NCBI GenBank assembly: GCA_001949185.1
Contig: BDGG01000021.1
Span: 1-22,360 of the forward strand
Length of the DNA: 22,360 bases
Source: Ramazzottius varieornatus
Lineage: Eukaryota; Tardigrada; Eutardigrada; Parachela; Ramazzottiidae
Direction: 5' to 3'
Position 1 is the first letter of the stretch. Each line of letters opens with the position of its first letter. The position numbers and the translations under genes were made by a program. Below, in pieces: positions 1 to 8,885 of the stretch. The notes under the pieces were generated by a model, which did no database searches, was not told the DNA's origin, and saw only the letters and a list, made by a program, of their open reading frames with translations.

Positions 1-203
1 ACTTTCCTCCCTGTTTCCTTCCATCTCCGTAGGTCCTTCGTTGCTTCCTTAGAATTCTCAGACGTCAAAGTTTGCTTAAGTACCCTCGTGGACACGTTTC
101 AGCAAAGATGTCGCGCACCAATGGTACGGGGGACGCTGGACTGGACGGACAGACGACGATGGAAGACGGTAATTTAGTACTGTCTCACTTTGGTCTGTTT
201 CGA
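1..203. repeat. Left arm of a window-spanning inverted repeat
   Basis: The first 203 bases are nearly identical, in reverse complement, to 21828-22031, with only scattered substitutions and single-base indels. Both arms can be read as the same short peptide, but this follows from DNA identity and I do not read it as a gene. Identity reaches base 1, so the true edge may lie outside the window. On the inner side similarity stops abruptly after CTGTTTCG, near base 203, which looks like an element boundary. It is probably a dispersed repeat, present here in two opposite copies about 21.6 kb apart. No terminal repeats or target duplication could be defined. Confidence 0.85.
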
Positions 204-452
204 CTGAGAAAAGCCAGCTACGTGATGTCTGAGAGGAAAATCGTTCGATGTGGAAGGAAAGATTATGGATCATTGGACGCCGTACAACGTGAAAAACGCC
301 GAAGAAAAAGCAAAGCGAACTTTCGCAAAATCATTTCTCCATTATTTGAATGCGTAAAGTGAATTAATTTCATCTGCGTAGGAATGTAAGTCAAACAGAA
401 ACTTTGGTCTCGATTGGAAGAAAGAACGGTTACTCGAGGTGGTCAGTGTAAT
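204..452. other. Non-coding stretch downstream of CNOT3
   Basis: This stretch separates the left repeat arm from the stop codon of the minus-strand CNOT3 gene. Reading frames are short and show no recognisable domain. It should contain the 3' untranslated region and polyadenylation site of CNOT3, but no clear AATAAA signal on the minus strand was identified with confidence. Confidence 0.5.
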
Positions 453-3400
453 TTATGCGGCTGCCTTTGCTTTGGCAGTCAGCTCGTCGGAGAGGTTCTT
501 GACGTAGGCGTACTCCACCAGGAAGTCATACAGCTGCTCTTCCCTCCAGTTGTCGTGGTCCCAGTACCGGAAGTTACCCTACAACGAAGAAACACAAACA
601 TGAGAGACGACCATCTTTGAGTACAGTATTTGGGAGTCGTCAACCTAACCCGACAGAACTGTTTTTCCAAAGTGGCGGACGTTCCTGCTGTTAATTAATG
701 ACAGCGTGCGCCACTCCGAAGGATGAAATGAGATTATTCTAAAGTGGCGCACCGATTCCGGTGTTATAGGCAGAAGAGTGCGCCACTTGGAAACAAACTT
801 GGCAACACTGTTTTCCTAAGTGGCGCACGATCTGGTGTTACTGGCTGAGAGCCTGAGCCACTTGAAACAACGATCTTGTCGAGTTTATCTACACAGCTTC
901 CGGTATGATTACCTTTTCAGAATGCTCCGTCTGCACTCGCGGAAAGTCCATTCTTTGCATCCAGACATTCAGTTTGGTGTGGAAGCTCCAATTTCTGGCT
1001 TCCAGCTCCTTGGCTGCGTTGGCTTTCAACTGAGCATCCTGCGAAAACGAGACCAAGTTCTAACTGTTGCATATGCAGTTAAGCATTCGTAGGAAGGAGG
1101 CCGAATGAACTCGATGAGCCAAACCACTTCAGATTATTTTTGTCTAATTTTGTCAGTTACTGTATTGCTACCTTGTCAAAGTAGAAAAGGTAAAAGAGGA
1201 CATCGGTGGTCAGCCGGAAGCGAACGTGACTTTCAAAGACGGAAGTAGGGCTGGGTGCCGGCGTCGACGGCCCGGCGAACGAGACAGTGGCTGGCGATGG
1301 CGTCGTGTTGGTGAAAACGTACCTGAAGAACCAAATTCCACTTATCATTCGCCAATTGCCAGTAACTGGTACCACAGCAAACAAACTTCATAGGATCGTT
1401 TTCCCAAGTGACGCACGCTGCCAGCTAATGACACTAAACACGTGCGGCCCTTGGAACAACAAGAAAGCTCGACAAGATCGTTTCTCCTAGTGGCGCACTC
1501 TGTCGACTTACAGCACTAAGACCGTGCGCCACTCGACAAGGTCGTTTTTTAGGTGGCGCACGCTACCGGGCAATACCATCGGAAAAGTGCGCTACTTGCG
1601 AAACCAATCTTGTCGAGCTTCTTTGCCAAGCTTCTAATTCACATATTCACTTGAAAAAGTCAGGCTTACTTTTGTCCAACAGGGCCGAAGAACTCGTTGG
1701 CAGGTGGCACCGCTTCCCTGTAGGTGGACATCCAGGTGAAGGGTGCTTCGTACTTGACATCGTTCGGCACCAGTGCGGCCGACCTCAGCGAGTTGATGAC
1801 GGCCGATTCTGCCATGCGCGAGGCCGCTGTACCAGTGGGTAGAGGCCAAGCCAGCTGCAGAGGAGGCCAGGCAGCAGTCATGCTGCCCAGCACAGGCAGA
1901 GAAGGCACAGCCGGCACCTTCCAGCCGCCTGTCGGTCCACTGCTTGAGCTGGACGAAGATGGCGCCGGAGTGGTCAGTGAAGGCACTCTACTGGCTGGCG
2001 CCTTTTCCGAAGAGGGTGGCTCCCTTGGCCAGGGCGGAGGAGCAAGCCTGCAAGCAGAGAGAATCGTCAGGTTCTACTGCGCTGTTCTTATGAAAGGCTA
2101 GCAGATAAAACCTGCATACCCCATGTCAAGCATTAACCACGGTAAACCATTGAGCAGGTACGAGTACATGCCAAACAGCAAATAAAACTATTTCGCGCAC
2201 CTGCGCACGCTATACTACGTACATATAACCATGGTGCCTTAACACTGTAAGCTGGTGCATGCAGCCGAATCTTCACGCTCCTACATACTAACTTCTACTA
2301 ATTATTCACTGTATTCGTTCGTAGGTGAATGAGCAACCGCAAATACAAAACGCGCCGATTTACGCTCACGCCCCTGCATATAGATTTTCTGTTCCAGTTC
2401 AACAACAAGTGTATGCAAGTGAGAACTCTGCCCGCCGCGCTTTCTTTTTGTACCATCGCTCTACTAAGATTTTCGAAAAGAACCAGAGTGGAAAGAGTTG
2501 TCAGTTACTTGGGTGCGATCTCTTTGAAAGTGGAGAAGGGAGTGCGCGCAGGGACGGGATCGGGTGCCTTCTGGAGCGACAGCTTAATCTGGTAGTCCGT
2601 CATCTGCGACTTCTCTTTCGGGCTTCCTTCGGCCACGTTCTCCGTTGTATCCATGTAGGAGGAGGACGGTGGCGTCACGTAGATGGTCCGGGGCTTCTCT
2701 TTCTCGGGCTCGCTGTGCGACGAAGCTGAAGACCTCACGAAATTCGGTGTAGTTTGTGCTGGCAGTGCCGCTGTCGGCGTTGGTGATGCGACCTTGTCCA
2801 CCTGGATACAACACAAATATCCATGAAATGAATCTTGTCATATTTCCACACTAGTACTCCTTATAATCTTATATAACTTTTACGATAAAACTGGACGCTC
2901 GGCCAGCAAACCAGTCAAAAATATTTTTTCTAGTGGTGCACATTTTCAGCCAGTAACAACACTGAAGACGTGCGCCACCTAAAAAACAGAGTGGACACGA
3001 TTTGTTTTCTCAAGTGGGGCACGCTTTCGAAGTCATTGCATAAAAGCGTGCGCCACTTGGAACAAACGTCTTTTCGAGTATGTCTGGCCAAGTGGCGCAC
3101 CCTTCCACAGGTGTTGACGTTGTCAGTGCGCCATCTGGAAAAGCACTCTGGTGGTGTTTGTTAAAGTCCCAGTTTTACACTCAAAATTTGTGAAATCTTC
3201 ACCTGCATGGCTTGCTCGCTTTCCTTCTCCACTTTATCTTCCCACGCATTCCATATCCTTTTCGGTGCCTGAAGAATATTCACTTCGGGTTGCTTGAGAG
3301 GCTGCACCGGATGAGCTGAAATGACAGAAAGTTTTAATTGAATTTAAATGAATTCCATTCAAATTTTTTTCATTCAGTCATTTCAGTGTTTATTTTCCAA

Positions 3401-6400
3401 TTCGAAAAATCAGACTAAGAAATTCCCCCGAAAAAAGATACCAGCAAAACTGTCCAGTAATTTGCTCGCGTACTGGTGGGACGGAGAGGCGGAGGCTTGG
3501 AGCGAGACGAGGCAGTTGTGGCTCTAGTTGAGGGTTGTGAGACCAGCTCAGCAAAGGAGCGACGCCGCGTCGGAAGTTCATTCGGCCTTGGAAGGCCGCT
3601 TTCTCCTACGAAAGACAACAGTTGACTCGACATTAAATTTCTTCTTCAAGCACGAGTGATCAATATACGAACCAGAAGCCAGGGGCAAGGCTACCATGTT
3701 AGAACTACCCGACGTCTTCGCAGGCGAGTTGCCATCTTTCCCAACGGCCAGCTTCTTCGAGTTGGTCCTCTTGATTGTCCTTCCTAAACATCCATCTTAC
3801 TAAAATCTATCTTATGAAAACCAGCTTGCTATTAAGTCAAGCTGAAAATACTGTAGGTAGGAATATTATCGTTGCGGAAAATTGTCAAAAATGAACGTTT
3901 ATGGGGAAAAAGCTGACTTCTCGGAAAATCCATGTGAAAAACTGGGTTCTGCTTACCGACTGTCGGTCTGTGGCCGGCTTGTAAAGACGCTTTGGCTCCG
4001 AATAACCTAAACATAACGACAGAAGACAAGGAAATAATACGTGAAAGTATTGTAGTCGGGAGTGCGCCAAACAAACTTGACAAGATTGTTTTTTTCCAAG
4101 CGGCGCACATTAGTCCTCCTCACGACGAGCTGTTCATGTCGCGAACGGTTGATTTAAAATTTGGGTTTGCTTGATCAACGGAAATTAGTCGTGAGTGAGG
4201 TGAAATTGCGTTATTCGAAAGTCTCGGAAACGGGAGCGGAAATGCGCGAGTTTTGCGGGGTGGGTTTGTAGGCAAACTTTGCCTCCTGACTAAGTTGAAA
4301 TTCATGGTTTTCTCTCTGGCTAGTCTCTGTCTTCCGATATCTCCGACACTAATAGGTATCAAGAAGCCCATACGTGAAACGGTATCTCGCAACGTCAAGC
4401 ACTGTGCAGATAGAGATCAGCTGAGAAATGAAATTTTGAAATTTTGAGTCAAGTGTGCAGAGAATAATCCATTTTCGCTTTCAAGATAAGCTACTCGAGG
4501 GCTCCTTATCTTGAAAGCGAAACTTCGTGATCCACTTTCAAGATCAACACAATCGACGGAGGTTTACAGCCCGTCGTGAGGAGGACTATTAGCTGTATTA
4601 CTAGCCGAAAGCGTTCACCACTTGGAAAACCGATCTGGCCGAATTTACAAGTGGCGCAGCTCTTCCGTGTGGCTGGCTGGTAGTGTGCACGACTTGGGAA
4701 ACCCTCTCACCCAGTTTGTTTGCAATTATATCTTCTCTATAATTTGAAATTACCCAGTGTGGTGGTGATGAGCGCCGTCCGTCTTGGTATGGTGGAGGAA
4801 GATCTTGGAGGTTGCTTTGGACTGTTTGGGCAGTCTAGACTTGGGAGGAACAGCCACGCTCATGACAGACGATCTGGAGTTGGCGGTAGCTACCGAGCTG
4901 ACGTCCGAGAGGGTCACACTCTTGACGCTGGTCGGACTATCCCCTAACACCATGTCCATCGACTCGGACCGGCAACTTTCATCCAGGCTTACCTCGGCTG
5001 TGATAGCCGAAGACTGCTCGGTCGATTTGGATGCCTTCACATCTTCTAAAACAGAAGAAGATGAATAGTACGATATTACCAGATGGAATCTTATTCATTT
5101 ATTCATTCGACAGAGAATTACAACAAACGATGGTTCAAACGGAACGACAACATTTAAAGATGCTTTTTTACGTTTGAAAAAGATTTTAAAATAGCTTCGT
5201 TTCGTTTAAACCATCGTTTGTTGTAAATCTATGTCGAATGTGCAACTTCCCCAATAGGGAAGTGTTTTGTATTTTTATATTTTTTGCGGCCGGTAATCAT
5301 TACTTCTGACATGGTCATCTTAAGTGCCATTCCCTTCACCAATACGGTAACAGTATAAAAGTGCGCCACTTGAAAAGACTCCTTGACCGGCCTCTCAAGT
5401 CTACTGTCCTACCTGGCTGGGCATCAAACTCGATGCCAGTGTAGGTGATGTGGTCGATGTCGGAGAGCATTCCATTGGAAGCGTTCTCCAAGTAATACTC
5501 GAACTCATCTTTCAAGCCCAAGACCAGGTCGGACGCCAACGTTTCGTTGTCGAGCATCCGCAGGATCGTCTCGAACTTGGCCAGGTGAAAGCGGTGCGAC
5601 TTGAGCGTCTTGTCAAGAAATTCCATCTTCTCCAGCTTCTACAACCACACACCACGATTCTTAATTGCCACACCGGCCCTTTGAATCTATCGCTTCAAAC
5701 TGACATCTTTGTCCAGCTTTTTCCGGTTGTTGGCGCCTTCCATCACGTCCAACTCGCTCTCATGCTGCTCGATCTGGCAGTTCAACTTGCTGATCGATTC
5801 CTAAAAAAAGCGCCCATCAAAATACTCACATCCTGTCCTATCGGTAAAGAGATGGTCAGAAGTTAAAAATAACTTGCACGAAGGATACGCATTCCACCTG
5901 ACATTCTCTCTGGAACGGAATTCGGAGCGGGATTCCGAATTCCATTCCGTTCCTACTTTCCGGTTTCCAAAACGGCCCGATCAAAAATCGGAATTCCGAA
6001 ACTGCAGTATAGAAGGCGAAAAACCAGTCGGAAGCTCGGCTTGGCCCCGGCTGACAAGCTCAGCAGGATGATTTGCCAAGTGGCGCATGCTTTCAGCCAG
6101 TCACTTGAATTTGAAATCTGCTCCACTTGCAATAACAATCCCGTCCAGTTTGCCTACCGAGCTTCCAAACAGTTCATGGAACTCGTCACGAAAACTGCTA
6201 GTTCTACCGCGGAAGACCGACTTTCGACGAGCGGAATTCCTGTCTGAAGTTTATAGGCCGATTCCGAATTCCAGCGCTCCAGATCGGGATCAGCCGGGAA
6301 GGAACGGAACTCCTATTCTCCCAGGCGGACTTGGGAAAGGAGCGGAAAACAGAATGCTTATCCTCAACTTACACCGAGCCACGAGCGAGCTTCCCTTCTC

Positions 6401-7224
6401 GCCTTCTCTACGGGATCAACTTTGTCGGAAGCCAGGCCGGCTCGGGAGTACAGCTTCGTCTTAGCTTCCCTCTCATAATCCCTCAACTTCTCCATTCTCT
6501 GTAAACACAACCATCGAAACGAGCTCATAAAAGAATCCTTAGACAGAGGTAGAATACCGTTTCAACTTCTCGTCGGGCTTTCTGGAGAGGCTCGTCTTCC
6601 TTAACAATTCCACCGGCTATCCAGCCCCGCACTTGTTCGCGCATCCGCTATAAACAAGCAATCAAACGTCGATTCAATCAATTGACAACACAAGAAAAGC
6701 CGTGAGCCAGCATATCAGGTACCACTTTATGATTGGTTGCGAGGCTGCGAGCTAAACCAATAAAAGCAGGGGCAGGCGGAGCCTTAAACAACCGACGGAT
6801 AGCGAGAACGGAAGTGACGTCATCGTTCCCACCACAGAACTGAGAATTTGCGATAAAACTGATCAACACTTGTTCTTACTTGGAGTTTCTTGATTTCGCG
6901 ATTCACTTCCTCCTCATATTTCTCCCTCGTCTTTTGCGTCTCGGCCTCTTGGAGCTGGTGGAACAAACGGCAAGACATCATCGTCGGATGATGGATCACA
7001 ACTCACAAGCACGACAAGAAGGGTAAGAACGAGCAAGACCAGAGAATAAAATTCGGATTCGGACTTACGGAATCCCAGCTGCTGTCAAATTCCTCCGCTC
7101 TCTCCTGGATAGCTTTCAGTAGCTTTTCGACCTCGGCTGCAAAGAAGACAGGTGAAACGTTAAGGTACACCGTCACGTTTCACGAAGGGAACTTCTCACT
7201 GTTCAACTTCAACTTTTGGGACAT
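453..7224 (-). CDS. CNOT3: CCR4-NOT transcription complex subunit 3 (17 exons)
   Basis: Subunit of the CCR4-NOT deadenylase complex, which shortens mRNA poly(A) tails. Exons, in order on the minus strand: 7224-7200, 7136-7069, 6954-6880, 6647-6558, 6498-6373, 5800-5705, 5638-5413, 5045-4754, 4006-3957, 3783-3673, 3605-3474, 3315-3203, 2801-2509, 2047-1670, 1250-1172, 1038-913, 578-453. All junctions are GT-AG and phases agree throughout, giving 801 residues (human about 750). Residues 1-235 form the coiled-coil Not3 N-terminal domain, including FHLAKFETILRMLDNE near 177-192. The middle is a Ser/Pro/Thr-rich linker. Residues about 692-801 are the NOT box: LTTDVLFYLFYF, RNWSFHTKLNVWMQR (733-747) and GNFRYWDHDNW (761-771). 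The reading frame is also open upstream of the chosen ATG to an acceptor at 7335, so a longer N-terminus is possible. The acceptor at 1250 is the least certain junction. Confidence 0.93.
669..864. repeat. Cluster of three GTGGCGCAC palindromic units (CNOT3 last intron)
   Basis: Three successive hairpin units occupy most of the 334-base intron 579-912. Unit 1 is 669-717, unit 2 is 742-790 and unit 3 is 818-864. Each opens with AAGTGGCG(C/G)AC and closes with a copy of its reverse complement, GTGCGCCACT or the degraded GAGCCACTTG. Spacers of about 25 bases separate the units. No coding frame crosses the cluster. Confidence 0.9.
1406..1598. repeat. Cluster of three GTGGCGCAC palindromic units
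   Basis: Units at 1406-1454, 1488-1533 and 1551-1598 lie in the CNOT3 intron 1251-1669. The first has the interior motif CCAGCTAATGACACTA, which recurs in other clusters. Spacers carry variants of GACAAGATCGTTT, showing that more than the palindrome is conserved. Arms are imperfect, with one to three mismatches each. Confidence 0.88.
2048..2508. other. CNOT3 intron of 461 bases without a recognised repeat
   Basis: The intron lies between the 2801-2509 exon and the 2047-1670 exon. Neither strand shows a convincing extra exon, and no GTGGCGCAC unit was found. The overlapping plus-strand open frames around 2325-2729 are shadows of the minus-strand coding exon or chance openings. Confidence 0.5.
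2930..3138. repeat. Cluster of three GTGGCGCAC palindromic units
   Basis: Units at 2930-2980, 3012-3060 and 3089-3138 lie in the 401-base CNOT3 intron 2802-3202. The middle unit has the longest arms, AAGTGGGGCACGCTTT against AAAAGCGTGCGCCACTT. The first contains CAGCCAGTAAC in its loop. The spacing from one unit start to the next is about 80 bases. Confidence 0.9.
4113..4586. mobile_element. 474-base element with terminal inverted repeats, inserted in a palindromic unit
   Basis: The ends GTCCTCCTCACGACG(A)GCTG and the reverse complement of GTCCTCCTCACGACGGGCTG match over about 20 bases with one mismatch. The element is flanked by TA on both sides (4111-4112 and 4587-4588), as expected for Tc1/mariner-type MITEs. 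A 3-base ATT duplication, shifting each boundary by one base, fits equally well. It encodes no transposase. An internal 18-base perfect inverted repeat lies at 4473-4490 and 4505-4522. I read it as a non-autonomous DNA transposon; the family is not identified. Confidence 0.8.
4473..4522. repeat. Perfect 18-base stem with 14-base loop inside the inserted element
   Basis: TTTCGCTTTCAAGATAAG at 4473-4490 pairs exactly with CTTATCTTGAAAGCGAAA at 4505-4522. A third, partial copy of the arm (CTTTCAAGATCA) follows near 4536. The arms are longer and cleaner than chance would give, and they belong to the internal structure of the 474-base element. Confidence 0.85.
5104..5240. mobile_element. 137-base hairpin MITE-like element
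   Basis: The left arm 5104-5147 and right arm 5197-5240 are about 44 bases each and pair over almost their whole length, with a handful of mismatches. The ends read CATTCGACA and TGTCGAATG. Both arms contain ACAACAAACGATGGTT or its complement. The 49-base centre is AT-rich. There is no coding capacity and no clear target duplication. It lies in the CNOT3 intron 5046-5412. Confidence 0.85.
5361..5372. repeat. Right half of a GTGGCGCAC palindromic unit
   Basis: GTGCGCCACTTG followed by AAAAG matches the right arm of the family, but no matching left arm lies in the expected 30-40 bases before it. It is probably a decayed copy. It sits 40 bases before the splice acceptor side boundary of the CNOT3 intron 5046-5412. 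Confidence 0.7.
5905..6330. mobile_element. GGAATTCC-rich repeated element in a CNOT3 intron
   Basis: This part of the 572-base intron 5801-6372 is dense in GGAATTC/GAATTCC and TTCCGTTCC/GGAACGGAA words, many in inverted order. The start (5912-5953) folds as an imperfect hairpin of GGAACGGAATTCGGA against TCCGAATTCC..CCGTTCC. Related words return near 5990, 6231, 6263 and 6301, where GGAACGGAACTCC echoes the left end directly. It has no protein. Edges are approximate. The pattern suggests a non-autonomous element or nested fragments. Confidence 0.55.
6077..6130. repeat. Degenerate GTGGCGCAC palindromic unit
   Basis: CAAGTGGCGCATGCTTTCAG at 6077-6096, followed by CCAGT, matches the left arm and interior of the family. 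The right arm is decayed to CTCCACTTGC near 6120-6129. It lies inside the GGAATTCC-rich element, so either the two are nested or the element boundaries are composite. Confidence 0.7.
6815..6822. promoter_or_regulatory. Perfect TGACGTCA (CRE-like) palindrome
   Basis: An exact match to the CREB/ATF consensus lies in the CNOT3 intron 6648-6879, near the 5' end of that gene. An 8-base match can arise by chance in 22 kb, so a regulatory role is only a possibility. Confidence 0.25.
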
Positions 7225-7501
7225 TTCTTCCAAGGTGGAAAATCCAGATGGATAAAGACTTCTCCGGAGCGACGCGAACGGCGCTGGTGCTTGAATCTGG
7301 ACCTTCCGACTGTGGCCCAGCCTCGACGAGAAATCCTGTAAGTTGTGTGGTGAGGTGAGTTACTACAAAAGAAAAGATGAATGTACAACGACGAAAATGA
7401 ACGGAGGAAAGAAAGACTTTTCCAGTTTTAAATCCTGAATGCGTCCGCTCACTCAGTTGTTAGAAAAGGGACCGACCGATGTTTTTCCATCGTAGGCCGA
7501 A
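7225..7501. promoter_or_regulatory. Divergent intergenic region between CNOT3 and the dsRNA-binding gene
   Basis: The two genes point away from each other, so their promoters should lie here. On the minus strand a splice-acceptor-like TTACAG ends at 7336, and the frame from 7335 to the CNOT3 ATG stays open. Part of this stretch may therefore be a 5' untranslated exon or an N-terminal extension of CNOT3. No TATA box or other core promoter element stands out. Confidence 0.4.
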
Positions 7502-8283
7502 ATGAATAGGTGGGCAGAGCCTGCACTGTATACATCCGCCTGCAGGGAAGGCGGAGCAGGTGAAACACGCGGCGACGGAACGGCGGCGGACCGGTTTTGG
7601 AACGGCAACGGATCAGCTGGAACGCCCCTTCATTTTCGATCCACGGTTTGCAGCTTGCGGAAAGTCAAACGAACTGGTTTTTCTTCCTTTCCCGATGTGT
7701 TTCTTCGTACTTTGACTGAAGCTGTGTCAGGTTGATCTTTAGGAAATAGATCTAGTCAACGAGTTCGCACTTTACGCGACGCTCCATTCCAACGCCATAG
7801 GGTTTCTGTACGAGTTGTGCGCCAAGCAGAAGGTGGAAACTCCCAAGATCACCTGCCTGGCTTCGGCGCGCGGCGAATATGTCCTCCGCATGAGGGCTTT
7901 CTCTCTCCAGCATACAGGCATCGGGGCTCACAAGAACGAAGTCAAGACCATCTCAGCCTGCAAGATCCTCATTCAGCTGAGTCACCTCCAAGCACCCACT
8001 TCGGTCGGCGCACTCGGCCAACGTAACGAACCGCCATCGAATGCCGAAATCGAACCACCCCCCCCCCACACAACCCAGTCCGAAGTATGTATTGTGAGAT
8101 CTCTAGGATCGAGATGTGTTTTAGAACTGGGAACCTTACAGTCTTAGTTCGTAGGGAATCTTTGCCAAAGGAGAACGTCGATTCGACTGGCGAGCCGGTG
8201 GCGCCATCTACGCTGAGTTCGGTGGCGGTACCGGCTTTCAACCCCGACAATCCGCTTCTCAGTATCAACTGAATCCTTCGTAA
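7502..8283 (+). CDS. Double-stranded RNA-binding-domain protein (5' and 3' exons uncertain)
   Basis: The supported exon is 7743-8084 (114 codons), bounded by an acceptor CTTTAG and a donor GAA|GTATGT. Its first part is a dsRNA-binding motif: NAIGFLYELCAKQKVETPKI, a central beta region, then GIGAHKNEVKTISACKILIQ. This is the usual alpha-beta-beta-beta-alpha layout, with the Lys-rich start of helix 2 in reduced form. A Pro/Gln-rich tail with a PPPP run follows. The likely next exon is 8155-8283, in phase, adding a Gly/Arg/Gln-rich 42-residue end. Upstream, a frame from an ATG at 7502 could join through phase-0 donors at 7664 or 7697, but neither is strong. The parent family (ILF3, ADAR, Staufen, CDKN2AIP or other) cannot be assigned. 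Confidence 0.62.
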
Positions 8284-8377
8284 CGCCGACCAGACTTTTG
8301 CGCATGTAATACTACCCAAAGAACAACGAGAAACGTCTTTTGTTTCGTTTCGTTTCTTCTGGATTGTTTGAAAAATT

Positions 8378-8431
8378 ATACTGATTTAATAAAAATTAAA
8401 TAAAAATTAAAATTAAATAAAAATTAAATAA
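8378..8431 (+). terminator. Polyadenylation-signal cluster
   Basis: Several overlapping AATAAA hexamers occur in a run of AATTAAATAAAA-like repeats about 100 bases after the predicted stop of the dsRNA-binding gene. Position and composition fit a polyadenylation region. The cleavage site itself cannot be seen. Confidence 0.5.
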
Positions 8432-8454
8432 ACGACAGGCAAGCCCTGTCGTTT
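8430..8454. repeat. Perfect 10-base stem, 5-base loop hairpin
   Basis: AAACGACAGG and CCTGTCGTTT pair exactly around the loop CAAGC, directly after the AATAAA run. It may be part of the 3' end of the upstream transcript. It does not match the histone mRNA stem-loop consensus. Confidence 0.6.
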
Positions 8455-8885
8455 CACGGCCATGGTCCGTCAATAGAGCTGGCCAAGAGTAGGAGAGTAG
8501 GAGCTGGCCAAGAGCGGCCGAAGGTGCACTGAGGTACTTCCGGGTGATGACTCGAGCCGCTCATGACGCTCCGGAAAAAATGTTACATGCTCCGGCACCA
8601 TCTATAGAAACCTAGGAAACATTTTATGTTAAATCATTTTCCTGTCTTAGGACGTACTCGTCTTATTATCCTACATAGTTAGTCTGTCTTGTTCGTCGTT
8701 TTGTCGTCGCTGGAAGCCTGTGTTGGTTATTACTCTGCCGGTGATTACCTTGGTTTACTCGGTTTTCGGTGTTTGTAAAATTACTGTCGAACATTCATTG
8801 GCAGGATTCGGAAACTGAGACTAGATAGGCGAAAAAGATGTTTGCTTATATATGGAGATGACGCAATGAATAGAGTGGACGCAGC

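Larger units (their letters stand above)
4096..4698. repeat. Two palindromic units, the first split by an inserted element
   Basis: The left arm of a unit (CCAAGCGGCGCACATTA, 4096-4112) is separated from its right part (4587-4625, ending CACCACTTGG) by a 474-base insertion. Removing the insertion leaves a unit of the usual length. A second, intact unit follows at 4648-4698. All lie in the 747-base CNOT3 intron 4007-4753, the longest in that gene. Confidence 0.82.
8284..8885. other. Intergenic region between the dsRNA-binding gene and ACSBG
   Basis: It begins with the 3' flank of the upstream gene. An AT-rich run at about 8378-8431 repeats ATTAAATAAAA-type words and includes several AATAAA signals, the likely polyadenylation region. 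A hairpin follows at 8430-8454. GAGCTGGCCAAGAG is directly repeated near 8478 and 8501. The remainder should hold the ACSBG promoter and 5' untranslated region. No coding exon was recognised. Confidence 0.5.

Noticed and set aside
72-362. 96-residue open frame at the left edge
   Set aside because: Its first half is the inverted repeat shared with 21755-21958 and the remainder diverges at the repeat edge. No domain or splice context supports a gene.
669-864. CRISPR-like array of palindromic repeats
   Set aside because: The repeats are imperfect, occur in only two or three copies, have conserved rather than unique spacers, and lie in animal introns. No cas genes exist.
1724-2101. 125-residue plus-strand frame opposite CNOT3
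   Set aside because: It overlaps a phase-consistent CNOT3 exon and reflects the Ser/Pro-rich codons on the other strand.
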